Shown: piece by piece, positions 12,886 through 24,900 of the stretch
Layout of the letters: each line of letters opens with the position of its first letter
How positions within the stretch are numbered: the stretch's first letter is position 1
Assembly: GCF_052857255.1 (NCBI RefSeq)
Contig: NC_135500.1
Span: forward strand, 160,798,689-160,862,688
Length of the DNA: 64,000 bases
Source: Amblyomma americanum
Lineage: Eukaryota; Arthropoda; Arachnida; Ixodida; Ixodidae
Direction: 5' to 3'
The notes under the pieces: model-generated
Seen by the model: only the letters and a program-made list of their open reading frames with translations
Database searches by the model: none
Told to the model about the DNA's origin: nothing
Position numbers and translations under genes: made by a program

Positions 12886-15800
12886 AGTCATGAAACATTG
12901 CGTTTTATGCCACCTCAGCTGTTGAATCCACGTACGTGATTTTGTGTGCACTTGATTTTTTTGGCGTTCAGTGACCACAAAGAATGAAATCAATGCTCTC
13001 CAGTGCATTGCCTTTTGTTATCTTTTTTTACCATATACTTATTGTGACCGAGGGCCAATTACACGGCTCACGTCGCGGTGTCCAATATGCCGCGTAAAAC
13101 TCTAAAGTACCTCATTCAGCAGTTAGGCAAGCGTGCCGGCAGTGTACTACTCGTACTACTTTATAAGACTTCAACTCACAGGTAGCGGCAGGAGGCTAGC
13201 CTAGATATTTCTTGCGCATAAAATTTGTGCGACGTGTTTCTTAGATAGATTTCATGGCTGGACTATTCCGTTTATTGCTGCAAAAAACTGCATTGAAGAG
13301 CACACCAAGAAAGTATTAAAATATCAGCCTTTCTTTGCTTTTCGCGAGGCCATTTGCCTTGAAGTGCTGTAAAAAATGACTCGTGCACTTTTTTAAAATG
13401 AATCATTCGTCTGCGCAGAGAGCAAAAAATGTATGTAAAAACTATGAAGAAACAGGAAATAGGTCACGTTTCGGCGATGACTTCAGTTATAAAGGGTTGG
13501 CTAAAAGAAAGATAGGAAAAACTGCGCACTCAAAACGGGCACAGCCGGCAACACTACTGTATATTTCTTGACGTTAAAATATATTAAGGCGCTCTGCCCG
13601 CTTACATGACTGATTTGTAACCGCTGTTCTATACCCGCGACCTGAGCATGGAGCATGACATCGTTGATGCATTGTCTATGAAGGAACCTTCTCCAGACTT
13701 TCATTACTAAAAGTTTTGAGGTGATTCGAGAGGAATGCTTTTCTAAGGTTGCTTGGAACGCATTTCCATTCGATCTGCAATAGTTGATATGCTTCCTTGA
13801 TGATGCGAGTTGAGTCGACGGCAGTTTCAAAACGGTTGTTTTACTGCGCACGCTGAAAATAGCCGACGTGTCCAGTGGGCCTAGTTGGTACCTAACATTG
13901 AGAGAAGCGAGCTGGTTGCCACTGGTCGGCGCCTACCGCAGTCAGAGAAAAGGATATGACGGAGCCGTAAAACCGCTCCGTTGAGACTTACGAGGTTCTT
14001 GCAGCGCCCTACCGTGATGGGAGCTTAAGTAATTAAAAGCAGAGATGTAATCTCATGTATCATAACAAGGCGGTAATGATGATACCAGTGTTGCCATTTG
14101 CTTTGACCAGTACTTGCGGCCTGGCGCGCTGGACGTTTGCCGTTACTGGACGGGTGAGACTTCTGAAATTCCGCAGAAATTCTTCACCACTCGATTGGGT
14201 GTATGTCCTAAGGACGACGATTAGAGTGTGACCTAGGTTTTGAGCTGTTCTTCTGGTCAATTCAAGCATTTCAGCCGTTTGTGAAGCAGCAAATCGTAGC
14301 TTTTGATTTTTCCAGAGACTTCAATTCCCCTTCTGCCTATAAAATAGCCCGTGTTTTTGCTTCTCCTTCATAATATACAGCTGCTATCTCCATACCGCAA
14401 AAACAAAAGTCCGGCGCATAGGTCTGGGATGTGCAGGTACCTTCAGTTCGAAACGCAAAGCAGCAGATGCATTCATCAAATGATTCCTCTGTAAAAATGT
14501 TTTACAAGCCATTTCCTTTTTCCTGGTAGTTTACCTAAACATTCATTTAGCATGAGTCATTTTCTAGCTCAAAGTGGCAATAAGAAAAGAGTTAGCTCTT
14601 GTGCGCAATGCTAGCATTACGCGACAGCGTATAGAGCTCGTTCGGTTGGAAAGCCGTCAGCGTAGTAAATCGCCACCGCGTGTCGTAAATAATCGGTGGC
14701 TGCGTAAAAAAAAATCGTGTCATGGTAATTTGTGGTTATACTGATTTTTGATTTTGGTGTGTGATAGGCAATTACGAGTCAATGACATCATAGTGATTGA
14801 CTAATTAGAAAATGAAGAAAGAAAAATTGCAAAAAGGGGGTTCGAAGTGTAAAAATGCTCAGAATGAAAAACCAGTGCTTGATGATGCTAATAACGAAAA
14901 TTTAGAGTGTGTAATTGATTAATGAAAAATGCGCTCAAAGGCATCAAACTGCTCAGAATGAAAAGCCTAACCCACTATGCTATAGCGTTATACCCTCAAG
15001 GTGGAGCTAAAGTGTCCTCTTCAGTTTTTTACCTTTCATATTGATGCTTCCTGTGCAATTAGGAATAGTGTGCACAGCTAGTGCAGCGTAGTGAATCTGC
15101 TGTAATTTTCTTCACAGCAGTTTTCTTTCGAAAACACGCACACTTTCTCCTCCGCGATGCAATTTCGTGGCGCAAATATTTGTTCTGACAACGGCTGTTT
15201 GCGAAACAATTCCCGATGCCTTTACACCGGATGAGCTCTGAAGTAGCGGTAGCGCGTCAAGGTTAGCGCCAAGTCTCGTCAGAAGAGGGAGTACTTTGTG
15301 AGGAAGAACTAGCGCTATGCGGCGGAACAGACCACATTTCAAAACATGCTATGTCCCATTTTCAATTCGATAAGCTCCAGTTTTTGAACTTCGCTTATCA
15401 CGATGCGCATGCGCCTGTGACTAGGAAATAGCAGTGCTTATATAGAGGAGTCAGGAAGACAGTATTAGTTATCTGCATATGCTGACAAGAGTGAGATCTG
15501 TAGTGTCATCTGACAGCAAAAAAATAAGGAGCGGTCTGAAAAGATGGATAGAAAAAAACAATTTTGATATAAGGTTTAAGTTGCATTTTCCGTTTCCGTT
15601 TTTCGAAACCAAGTCATAAAAATAAGAGAGGCAATATGACCGGACGACGGGGCCCTTGGAGCGTATTATCGCTCGGGACCGAGTCTCAATCGCCGCGTGG
15701 AGCCGACATTTCTGGGTCCGGAGAGAGAAATAGGAACCAGAACCGCTTCAAGAGAGTTTGGCTTATGAAGGCTTGCCGCATGGCGTAACGTTATCTCTCA

Positions 15801-17830
15801 ATTTTTTCGCTCTATATTTAAGGAGGCTCCCAGTTGTTCATTGCTATTATTATTAGTCACTGGCATTCGCACATGGCATACACTTTGTCAATGAAAAGAA
15901 AATTTGAATACTGCTAGTTGTTTTGTTTAAGCAGACGAAGGAGCAATGAAAAGCGCAAATAAAGAAATGAAAACTTGTCGGTGTATGCGTGCTATCGTTG
16001 TCCATATGCTCTCTGCGTGCTAGATGTGCTTACAATGAAGGAAAATGTACTAAACAAATAAAACAAACTGTTTGTGAAGGGTGCGACAGTGTTCATTCGG
16101 TAGTACTCATTCCTTCCTTTTGTCTATTTATATTTTTGTTTATTATAACGATCACAAATAGCGTGCAGATCCCAAATAAATCCAGTAAACACTGAGAACA
16201 TTACTCTCTAAATAAGCGGACTTCTTCTGGCGAGCAGTTTTTGCACGTCCTTCCAAAAAATATTCGCACAAAACTGCTTCAAAGAAAAATTATTTTATTC
16301 ATTGAAGTACCCTAAATACCCAGCAGGGCATTACATAGGGGGAGAACATAAAAGCAAAACAGAGTAATAAGTACGAACAGGATAGAAGTCGGTGTTATCA
16401 GCTTAAGTCCGCGTAACAAATACCACGTCAAGTAAGCTGGAATAAAATTAGGGTATATAGGCAGACAAACAAAATTCTAATTATTTATTATAACAAAATA
16501 TTCCATCAAAACAGGGAAGCTGCGCACGGATCTATGAATTACGCTTGGGTACATCACCGAAGTTACCTTGCATCCGGTATTTTCACGTACTTTCCTTCCT
16601 ATGCAGCAGGATATTTGCCTTCTGATCTGTTTTTAAACAAGCACTGATACCTATAATTTCTCAGGAATTGCTTCCCGGCGCCGAAAGAGCATTCATTGCG
16701 CTTGCATAAACACTGTCTGTAATAACAGAGCCGGGAGGAGCATCGTGAAATTGAAAACCGCTCTCTCCACTCAGCTATGCACCGAGAACGGTGGCAATTT
16801 TCTCGTCACCCCCTTTGGTCCCGAGCGTCGGCGTTCAGGTGCGCTCTGGGCTGTGAGCAGCTGTGTATACCATTATACCAGTCTTCTTGCAATTTTTCAC
16901 TCTTCGCTTTTCCATCGCTGATCTCGCTGCACTTCTTGTTTCTATTGACATGCAAAGCCAGTAAGGATAGCTGCGTAACATGCTGTCTTATTCAAATAGT
17001 GGCCAACACTCTATCGTAAGCCCACATAAGGCTAATCGCATAAAATTTCGTATCGTACTACTGCACATTGATCGTGCTTTTACAAGTGCCTTAGGTGGCA
17101 AAAGAGACCGGCCCAGAAAAAAAATAAAGGTCGAGCCTTACATCGCATAGCATTGCTTCTTTTCCAAAGCCACCTTCCACCTCTGTTCATTCCAACCAGC
17201 TCCCCTGTTTTCTCCGTGTAGTAACACCTCACGCACCGTCGACATGGCAGGCAAATCGCTGCCTCTACTCGAGGCAGGCGCGTACCTTCCGCTGTTTCCA
17301 ACTCTCTCCAATAGTGCCTAATTTATAGCCGCTGTCTCTTTTTTTCTTTCTCTCTCTCTGCCTCTCACGGCAGCAGCCGTGTCAACAAAACTGGGCGTGC
17401 CTTGTTAGCGGAGGAGGCGTGTCACGACCGCTGAAGTTGAAAACGGTGAATGTGCAACTAGAGCTGCCACATTGGCTCGCGGTTATCGCAACTTTCATTT
17501 GGCTCTGTTTAGATGAGTGTAAGGGCTTTACGCTATCGCCTCTTTAGTTCAATGGCACGTAAAAGATTCAAACTTACTCACTCCTGTCATTTTCTTGCCT
17601 AGCGCCTCTGCGCTTATTATTGCCGCTTAAATAATTATTCAGTAGTGTATTAGAGGCTGAAAGTGTTGAAAAGGAACGAAAAAAGAAATAATTGTTCGGT
17701 AGGGCTCTCGTGGCACATTGAGCATAGTTAATTTTGCACGTTTGAGAACATCACCAACTATTTGCAACGAAAGCACACCAAAGATAAGTCCCTTACGTAC
17801 ACCTAATGCTTAGTCTGCCAAGAGTCATTT
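12886..17830. other. No gene recognised
   Basis: Ordinary AT-leaning sequence with scattered short open frames. A CT-rich tract lies near 17335-17365. Nothing here supports an exon. Confidence 0.5.
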
Positions 17831-18134
17831 ACCCGCCGCGGTGGCTCAGTGGTTAGGGCGCTCGGCTACTGATCCGTAGTTCCCGGGTTCGAACCCGACC
17901 ACGGGGGCTGCGTTCTTATGGAGGCAGAACACTAAGGCGCCCGTGTGCTGTGCAATGTGAGTGCACGTTAAAGATCCCCAGGTGGTCGACATTATTCCGG
18001 AGCCCTCCACTACGGCACCTCTTCCTTCATTTCTTCTTTCGCTCCCTCCTTTACCAGTTACCTTACGGCGCGTTTCAGGTGTCCAACGATATATGAGCAT
18101 TTCCTTTCCCCAAAAACCAATTATTATTATTACA
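17831..18134 (+). mobile_element. tRNA-derived SINE (Ruka-like), nearly full length
   Basis: It starts with a tRNA-like head: A-box region 'ggtggctcagtggttagggc' and B-box region 'gggttcgaacccgac'. The conserved tick SINE body follows (aaggcgcccgtgtgctgtgc, acgttaaagatccccaggtgg, ccctccactacggcacc), then a C/T-rich segment and a tail 'ccccaaaaaccaattattatt'. The boxes would serve as an internal RNA polymerase III promoter. This is the best-preserved SINE in the window. I did not find a convincing target-site duplication. The same body occurs twice in the palindrome at 57130-57880. Confidence 0.85.
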
Positions 18135-20209
18135 GGTTGTTTAATGCACGAAGAAAAACCTTATAAACTGCGATAATGTTCGCAGTTGCTCCGCGCGCTT
18201 TAGGGCAGACTTAGTTTAAAGGGAATATTCAGTTTACTTACAAATATCAGATAACCATACAAATCGTGAGGTAGTTAATATCTCGGTATATGATAGCACC
18301 GAACTATACTTGGTGCCATTCATGCCACAGTGAATTTACAGTCAATTACTTGTTGTAATCTAAGCGCCCTAAAAGATAGAAAAAATGTACAGCGCTAGCT
18401 CCTGTGGTGTACGTTCCAAGTACATTTCTATTTGTTTATCGATTTCCCTCATCTTGAGCTTGGGACTGGGACCTCGAACTTTCGATTAATACTTTCTCTG
18501 TCGTGCGCGTGCTCCCATCGCTGCTGCGGCACACTTAAGCTGGAAGAGCCGCCGTCACTATGGGCGGACACAAGACGACGCAATTTCGTGATAATCAGAA
18601 ATTAGCTTTGTTTTGTTAAGGCACGGAAATTCAAAGCTTAAGTTACCTGTTTCATGAATTCGAGTTTCAATTTCGTTTCAATTTTTATAATTTCGTTTCA
18701 GCGCCAAACACAACGGCAACAGCTGGGCAACGCATGTTGAAAAATGAACTGTACGTGATGAACCAGCCTGCAACAATATGTCGGTGGCCTTCTTTTCGTG
18801 ACGCTTTGCACGAAAACCAAGCCATGTTGTGTCGGAAGAAGGCCTGTTTTCTCCCGATGGTCATGGTAAATCTGCGACTTCAACGCCAGGTGTAGATTTT
18901 TATTCTCGATGCTCCTGATAGCTGCAGCTGTATTTGTCCTTAAAAGTTAGAAGCGCCCTTCCAAACTACGAGCGACTGGCTTCTCATTCATAACGCACGC
19001 ACGTTACCATAGGGTGCACGAAGAAGTATTGCAAAACCACTACACGTCACTACTAGAATCTCCTCTCAGCTGTGAGCCGTGCTAAGCCGTGCTAAGTCTG
19101 TATTGACGATACCATCGATACAGACGGCACTAGCACAGTATTTTCACATATGTAATGCATCGCGAATATTAGCGCATTTTTTAAATGAAAGCGATGGCGA
19201 TTACTTGCTAGGTAAAATGGCACTCCACTGAATTCTTATTGCCTGCGTTGATTTTTTCATTATTCTGACTGAAGCTATAACGCATTTTATCTGCTGCTGT
19301 ACTTTTTTAATGCCTAATTGTTTGTTTCTAGTGGGGAGCCCTGAAGGAGTGCTTCAACTCAGTGCATTCTTTCAAGGAATTGTACCGATAAGTAACAGCG
19401 GAGACATCAATCATGATATGCTACTTAACACCTCAGCTCAGTTAACTGCGCTTAGCTCTCAGCCGTGTACATGCGAAAAAAAGTGTAAAGAACTGACATC
19501 CCAGACTTCGCAACGCAAGGCTATTTTGCTAACAATTATTACATTGGAGTAACGCTGATTACCTCGCATTTTGTTTTCAAGCAGCTGGGAACATCTCCTT
19601 GGGATTCGGTATTCTTGGCAATTTTGACTTCAGCAGAGATGTGGAAGTTTCTTGCATTTTCCCTCTAAATGTGAAAAGTTGCAGATCTTCTTTCGCAGTA
19701 AAATGTTTTTCTCTAACAGCTATGTCTGTGGAGGCTGCAGGGTATGACGCAGTATTATTTTTTCTTGCAGTTCAACTCGTTTCGTGCTAAACAGCTCATC
19801 TCACATTTCTATGACGGCATTTAGCATATTGTTTTTTCTCTTCTACCAGCAAGCAGAACGCCCGTTCTTGACCTCACGCATCCTGATAGCTAAAACAATC
19901 TTTTGCACTTGCTTTGCCACACAAATACCCTAGTTTTATGTTATCGTCAATCTTGCAGCTACTTCATTGCATTTGATTGAACAGCTTATTGGGTAAGTTG
20001 GTACGGGGTCATTTAGACGGAGCAGTGCGCTGCTCCGTAGAAATGAATGCATTACATTAATTGACTGCTACTTCTGTGCGTTTCCTTAGGTTGGACTTAC
20101 AATTTTACAGGTTCGGCACCTGCAGTTGTCTAATAAGGAGGATAGTAGATTTCTGAAGTCGAGAGCTGGACGAATACTCGTCTGATCGGGGACAATCGTA
20201 ATAAAATTT
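18135..20209. other. No gene recognised
   Basis: No assignable exon. A compact perfect hairpin, acggagcag-tgcg-ctgctccgt, lies at 20017-20038. Confidence 0.5.
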
Positions 20210-20326
20210 AAAGGAGGACGCCGACAAAAAAAAAATGACGTTTCGGCTCCCGGCTCCCGTATGGGAGCCGGGAGCCGAAACGTCATTTTGTTGTTGTTTT
20301 TTTTCTTTTGGTCGGCGTCCTCCTTT
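20210..20326. repeat. Foldback element with gacgtttcggc core
   Basis: A two-level hairpin. The outer arms (20210-20225 and 20311-20326) are 16-bp perfect inverted repeats (aaaggaggacgccgac). The inner arms (20234-20260 and 20261-20287) are 27 bp with one mismatch and no loop, and each contains gacgtttcggctccc or its complement. A-rich and T-rich spacers separate the two levels. The gacgtttcggc core and the cgccgac outer arm recur in the foldback at 43122-43288, so the two are probably related non-autonomous elements. Confidence 0.8.
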
Positions 20327-21785
20327 TCAGTTTTATAGTAGATTTCTAAATAAACAAATACCATAATATTCGCCATCCTTGTTCTAATGCGTTGAGAGTG
20401 TATGGAGGCTGACAGACTGCTGCTTCGATACAAAGAAATTACAGTGCACACTTTATTCTGCCACCCTAGATCGCTTTTTTACCATGTTTTCGATAACGTG
20501 TTGGTCCGCACAGGCACAGATCGCAGCAGCTATGCGTCGCCTGAATAAGCAGTGCGCCCTTTGGCGCATTTCCCCTCTGAACGGTTACGGCCAGCGAGCA
20601 CGCTCGATAGTTTGTCCGCGACGCTAATGGAAGCTGCCCGGGCAACGCGGCCAACGGGGCAGGAATTCCACCATTGCTAACAGAAGCGAGACGCCCGCGG
20701 CTAATGAGCACCTAACGGTCCGCGGGCACCCGCTCGGAACGCATGGCACAACGGAACGTTTTGCGACATGAGGGAGGTCGGTACGACAACTATAACCTGT
20801 TTTGAAAGCTCGTTCGTTGGGCCAAATTATGCTGTCGCTGCAGATATCCTATTCATGAAACAGGCTGGCGACTGCGAAGTAGGCTTAAGCCTCCCATTCC
20901 AGTCCCGTAAGCGATCAATCTTGCACGAATATAGATTGCCGCTAATCCGCATCAAGCAAAGAAACAGCACGTGCTAAAACGGTCCTTGCACATTTAACCA
21001 TCTACCGTAGAAAGGAAGTAAAAGCAGAGGTTGTATCGTGCTTCTGGCTTACCAAAATTGCAGTATTGCAAATCCTCCTTAGACTTGTACCTGATGCTTG
21101 CGCTTGTTATTTGCTAATGCAAATAACAGGCGCAAAAAATGCTTATTGTACCATAAATATAAGCAAGCTCGTCTTCTTACCAACCTGCCTAAACGAATAA
21201 TGCTGCCAAAGAAAGGCAGAAATTTATCAAGATCTTCTGGAAAGATAATTGCTATTATTTAAAACATTCTTTGATACACAACCAACTATGCTTGTAAATG
21301 TCCTGGACCCTCTGCAAGCACTGCTGCCGCGGGATGATTTTACAAGTTGCACTTCCCTATAGACATTATCCGTGCTCCATTTTTCTCCTTATCTCTAGAG
21401 CCGAGCTGCTCGCCGCTGGCATTGCGAATTTTCAGAAAGAAACGAGGGACAACATTTGCCCTGAACAAAATCATTTCTGGAAGCGAATATTCTTTTTACC
21501 TCCCTTTATTATGTTTTAGTCAAGATGCAAGTGGCTGGCCGAAAAGTAAGAAATTACAAGCGTGGAAAGGTAAAGTGTAGAATTTGGGGGCTGGGTGAGA
21601 ATACAAGCGGAAGGAGCCAGAGGGCACAGCCAAGTTTAACGGCCGCCATTTTGGATTTGAAAAACCGAAACTATGCCGCTATTTCGTTCCCTGACGTCAT
21701 ACTCACATAGTTCCACCTCTATCCACAATATTGGACCATGACGTCATCATTGGCACGCAGCAGGTGGTTGTTTCTACAATGATAA
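20327..21785. other. No gene recognised; GC-rich patch and two CRE-like sites
   Basis: A GC-rich patch at about 20500-20770 has open frames on the minus strand (20466-20711) with no recognisable protein. Two perfect TGACGTCA octamers, the CREB/ATF consensus, lie 47 bp apart at 21692-21699 and 21739-21746. Whether they act in transcription is unknown. Confidence 0.4.
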
Positions 21786-21977
21786 TGTAGATGGCGCTGC
21801 AAGTCTCCATGCGAGATGCGCTGCTTTTTTGTTTCAGCCACAGATGGCGCTTTGATCTCAGGGTGGTGGGAGACCTCACGAAATCTCGAAACGTTATGAG
21901 TAGTTGCTGCCGCAGATGTCGCTGTGATCAAGGGTGGTAGCAGACCCCATGAAATCTCGAAACGTGATGAGTAAGAG
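21786..21977. repeat. Tandem duplication with AGATGGCGC motifs
   Basis: Two units of about 65 bp (21841-21904 and 21913-21977; period 72 bp) share 'gaaatctcgaaacgt' and 'gatgagta'-like ends, with scattered substitutions. AGATGGCGC occurs at 21789-21797 and 21842-21850, and as agatgtcgc at 21914, so the motif heads each unit and also precedes the pair. The motif resembles the core reported for insect CTCF sites; that is only a resemblance. Confidence 0.65.
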
Positions 21978-24900
21978 CCAACGCTTTTAAAATAAGGAAC
22001 GATCAAACCACTGATGCAACAAATCTGCGAAAGCAGTGGTAATTACCCTCAATAACTAAATCTAATAATTTTTCTTAAAAAAGGCTTTTACTCAAAGCTT
22101 CACACAGGCGACAGAATATCTTCTGGGGTGGTGAAGGTGAAAATACGTGGATGGCGCTTCTAGAAGTAGAAATGATGGGGAGAGGTATGCATACGGTTGT
22201 GATGGGTAGGGGCCAGCCCAGCAGCTGTAGGGGTCAGATGTCGTGGGGTCTGGTGAGTGGTGCTTGTAGCAGGTATCTGGCATTACCCTGTGTCTTTGAA
22301 GTGAATGTCGCGGTCCCTTTATACTTTCGGTGCTCTATCGGTATCTAGTTGGTAGGCCCATTGTGGCGAGAGTATTTTGGTGGGTTGCGAGGGATGCCGC
22401 TTATATTGAGACGATTAGGATGTGTGGGCAGTGGATGGTGCTGGTGCTTCTAAAGGTGTGTAAGGTGGACGAAGGGAAGTTTCTTAGAAAAGGGGGGCTG
22501 GCATTTGGTTGTTAAATGGGAGGGGGGGGGGGGAGGAGCCTTCAATATCAGTGGCTTCAGACAGGTAGATAGACCGACGTCAGCATTTTTGCAATGTGAC
22601 CCTGGTGTTGATTACAAAGTAAAACATGGAAAACATCCTGGTAGTGCATAGTAAAAGTTCTCTCTATGAGGATTTTTATGTAAAATAAATACATACTTTC
22701 GTGTATCGCGCAAGTAGAAAGTTGAAAAGCCAATATTTGTGGAAGCAAAATTTACCTGGCCGTTTACTTCAACCATACAACAAAAAGGAGCTTTGCATGT
22801 AAACGCAAATATGCGTTGCATAAACTCTAGCCTGGTGTCAAAATAATGAGAAATATAGTTGCGACTGCCTCATTGAGCTGCATTTAGGCATGAATTGATA
22901 ATATAGGAATTTGTTTCTGTTTTTTCGTTTAGTGTTTATGCCGAATACACAAGAGAACGAATGCTTTATAAAGAGGTCCTTCAAAATAATATACGATTCC
23001 AGTGCCGTGCACCAAATTTGATGTCGTTCCATACCATACCGAATGCAACCAACTGGATAAAAATAGGCTGAATTTCTGTGAACATTATTTTTGATCGGTT
23101 TGTAATATAAGGTTATTTTTTATGTGGGAAAATGTTTTGCCACAGACTTCTTAAAAAATTGGAACGTTATTGGTAAACAGGCCATCTGCGCTGTCAAAAC
23201 CTCGATCTCACTTTAAAGTGCATGAAGGGAAGCGAGATTCTTTTATAACAGGAGTATCGCTAAAGATCACGTGAGTATAAATTACATGTCATATGAGCTG
23301 GTTTCTGCGTCGACTGGAATAATTCGTTGAGCGCTTAATCTCGGCGCATTCCTGTACATATCACAAGAGCAGACTGCAAACTCTCATTTTATCTAATTTA
23401 GCCCTGTGCCCACAATAGCAATAGCAAAGAAAAAAGAATTAGAAGAATTACGACAAATTCAGGCAGATATTCTTTAATTTACTTTCGACGTAACGATCAT
23501 CATTTTCGCCGCCCAAACAAGAAGCAACTTTTGCATGAGAGGACTATAAAGTTAGAACGACATCGCATATGAACAACAAGCTTGCAGCCTCTGTAAAAAG
23601 AGAACACAATATGCAAAATATGTTCAACAGTGCTGCGAACTTCGAAAATTTAATCCACTTTCGCGCAGGGAGAAAACTGGGAAGACAAACACGGATTTTC
23701 CCGTGCAAAGCTTCGAAGGGTGACGCGAAAACAAAACTAATGAAAACTTTTTAACAAACTGTTGGACACGGCTCCTCTCTTTTCTTTTTTGAGAGAACCG
23801 TCTCTCCTTTCTGCCGCTCAAAGAGTAGAGGAAAGTTTCAACGATCCGTGTCGTGTCAAAGTGCCTACGAGGACCACCGTGCACATGACTCCAAACACTG
23901 GTTTCTGTGAAAACTGCACCTCGGACGACCGTGCATACATGTTCTTTTTGACGTCTAAAGCCCTCCCCCCTCCTCCTCCTCTGTAGTTCTGCCTATTTTT
24001 GTTAATTTACTTTCCTATTTCATAGTCTCTTTCTAGGTATTTCAGTGACAGACAAAGGGTACTCATATTGCCTATTTGCCAACCTCTCTGCCTTCCCGTC
24101 AATAAACTCTCTGTCTATTCGATTCAACTTCCCTAAACCTAACCTCATTAACCTATTTCGAATTACCGTCGCACTTAGTGCATCCTCGTCCTCCGCTTTG
24201 GGAATGTGAGGCTCTGTCTGACTTTTACATGTGTGTGAAAATATCTCACTTGTTTACTGTCATTCTTCAATACCTTACTTTAGCTTTAATACTGACGACT
24301 GCGAAACAGAAGCACAGAAAAAAATACGTGTACAATATTTTTCTCAGAGCCTTTCATAGCGTTGATTTTCAATTTATTTATTTTTTCGTCTGAAAAAATA
24401 AAAAAAGAAACAGCCCATATAAAAATGGAAATGTCTTGAAGACCTCTTTGAAAGTGCTTAATATTTGCATTTCTAGCCTCTTCCAGTGTCGGTAATGAAG
24501 ATGTGGTCCTTCCCTGCTTCATCACGGACGGGCCAGCAGAGGAGCACAAACAAGCTCGTTAGTTGTCCCATTGCCTTCCGGCCAAATAAGTGCCTTCGTC
24601 GGCTAATCAGTGCAAGAAAGACAGTTCCGCGTCCCCGAAGTCGAGCAGTTAAATTGCTGTCCTCTCGGTTATATTGTTCGATAAAGCGGCTTTTTTACGA
24701 TGAGTGCATTAATAACGATGGCGATGCCTGGAGGGCAGAAAGAATGGTCAGCTGGAATGGTTAGCAGACAAACACAGTGACAAAAAACATAGTAGAAGCA
24801 ACACAGCGGTACTAACAGCAGAGTTTTTTTATGAAAAAATTTCTTGTTTTGAGGCCGAGATAAGACCCAGCTTGAAACGGACTGAATTGAAGCCATCTTA

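Noticed and set aside
22330..22515. G-rich stretch as a possible G-quadruplex regulatory region
   Set aside because: Only one long G run (22522-22533) is present and there is no gene context; kept as simple sequence.
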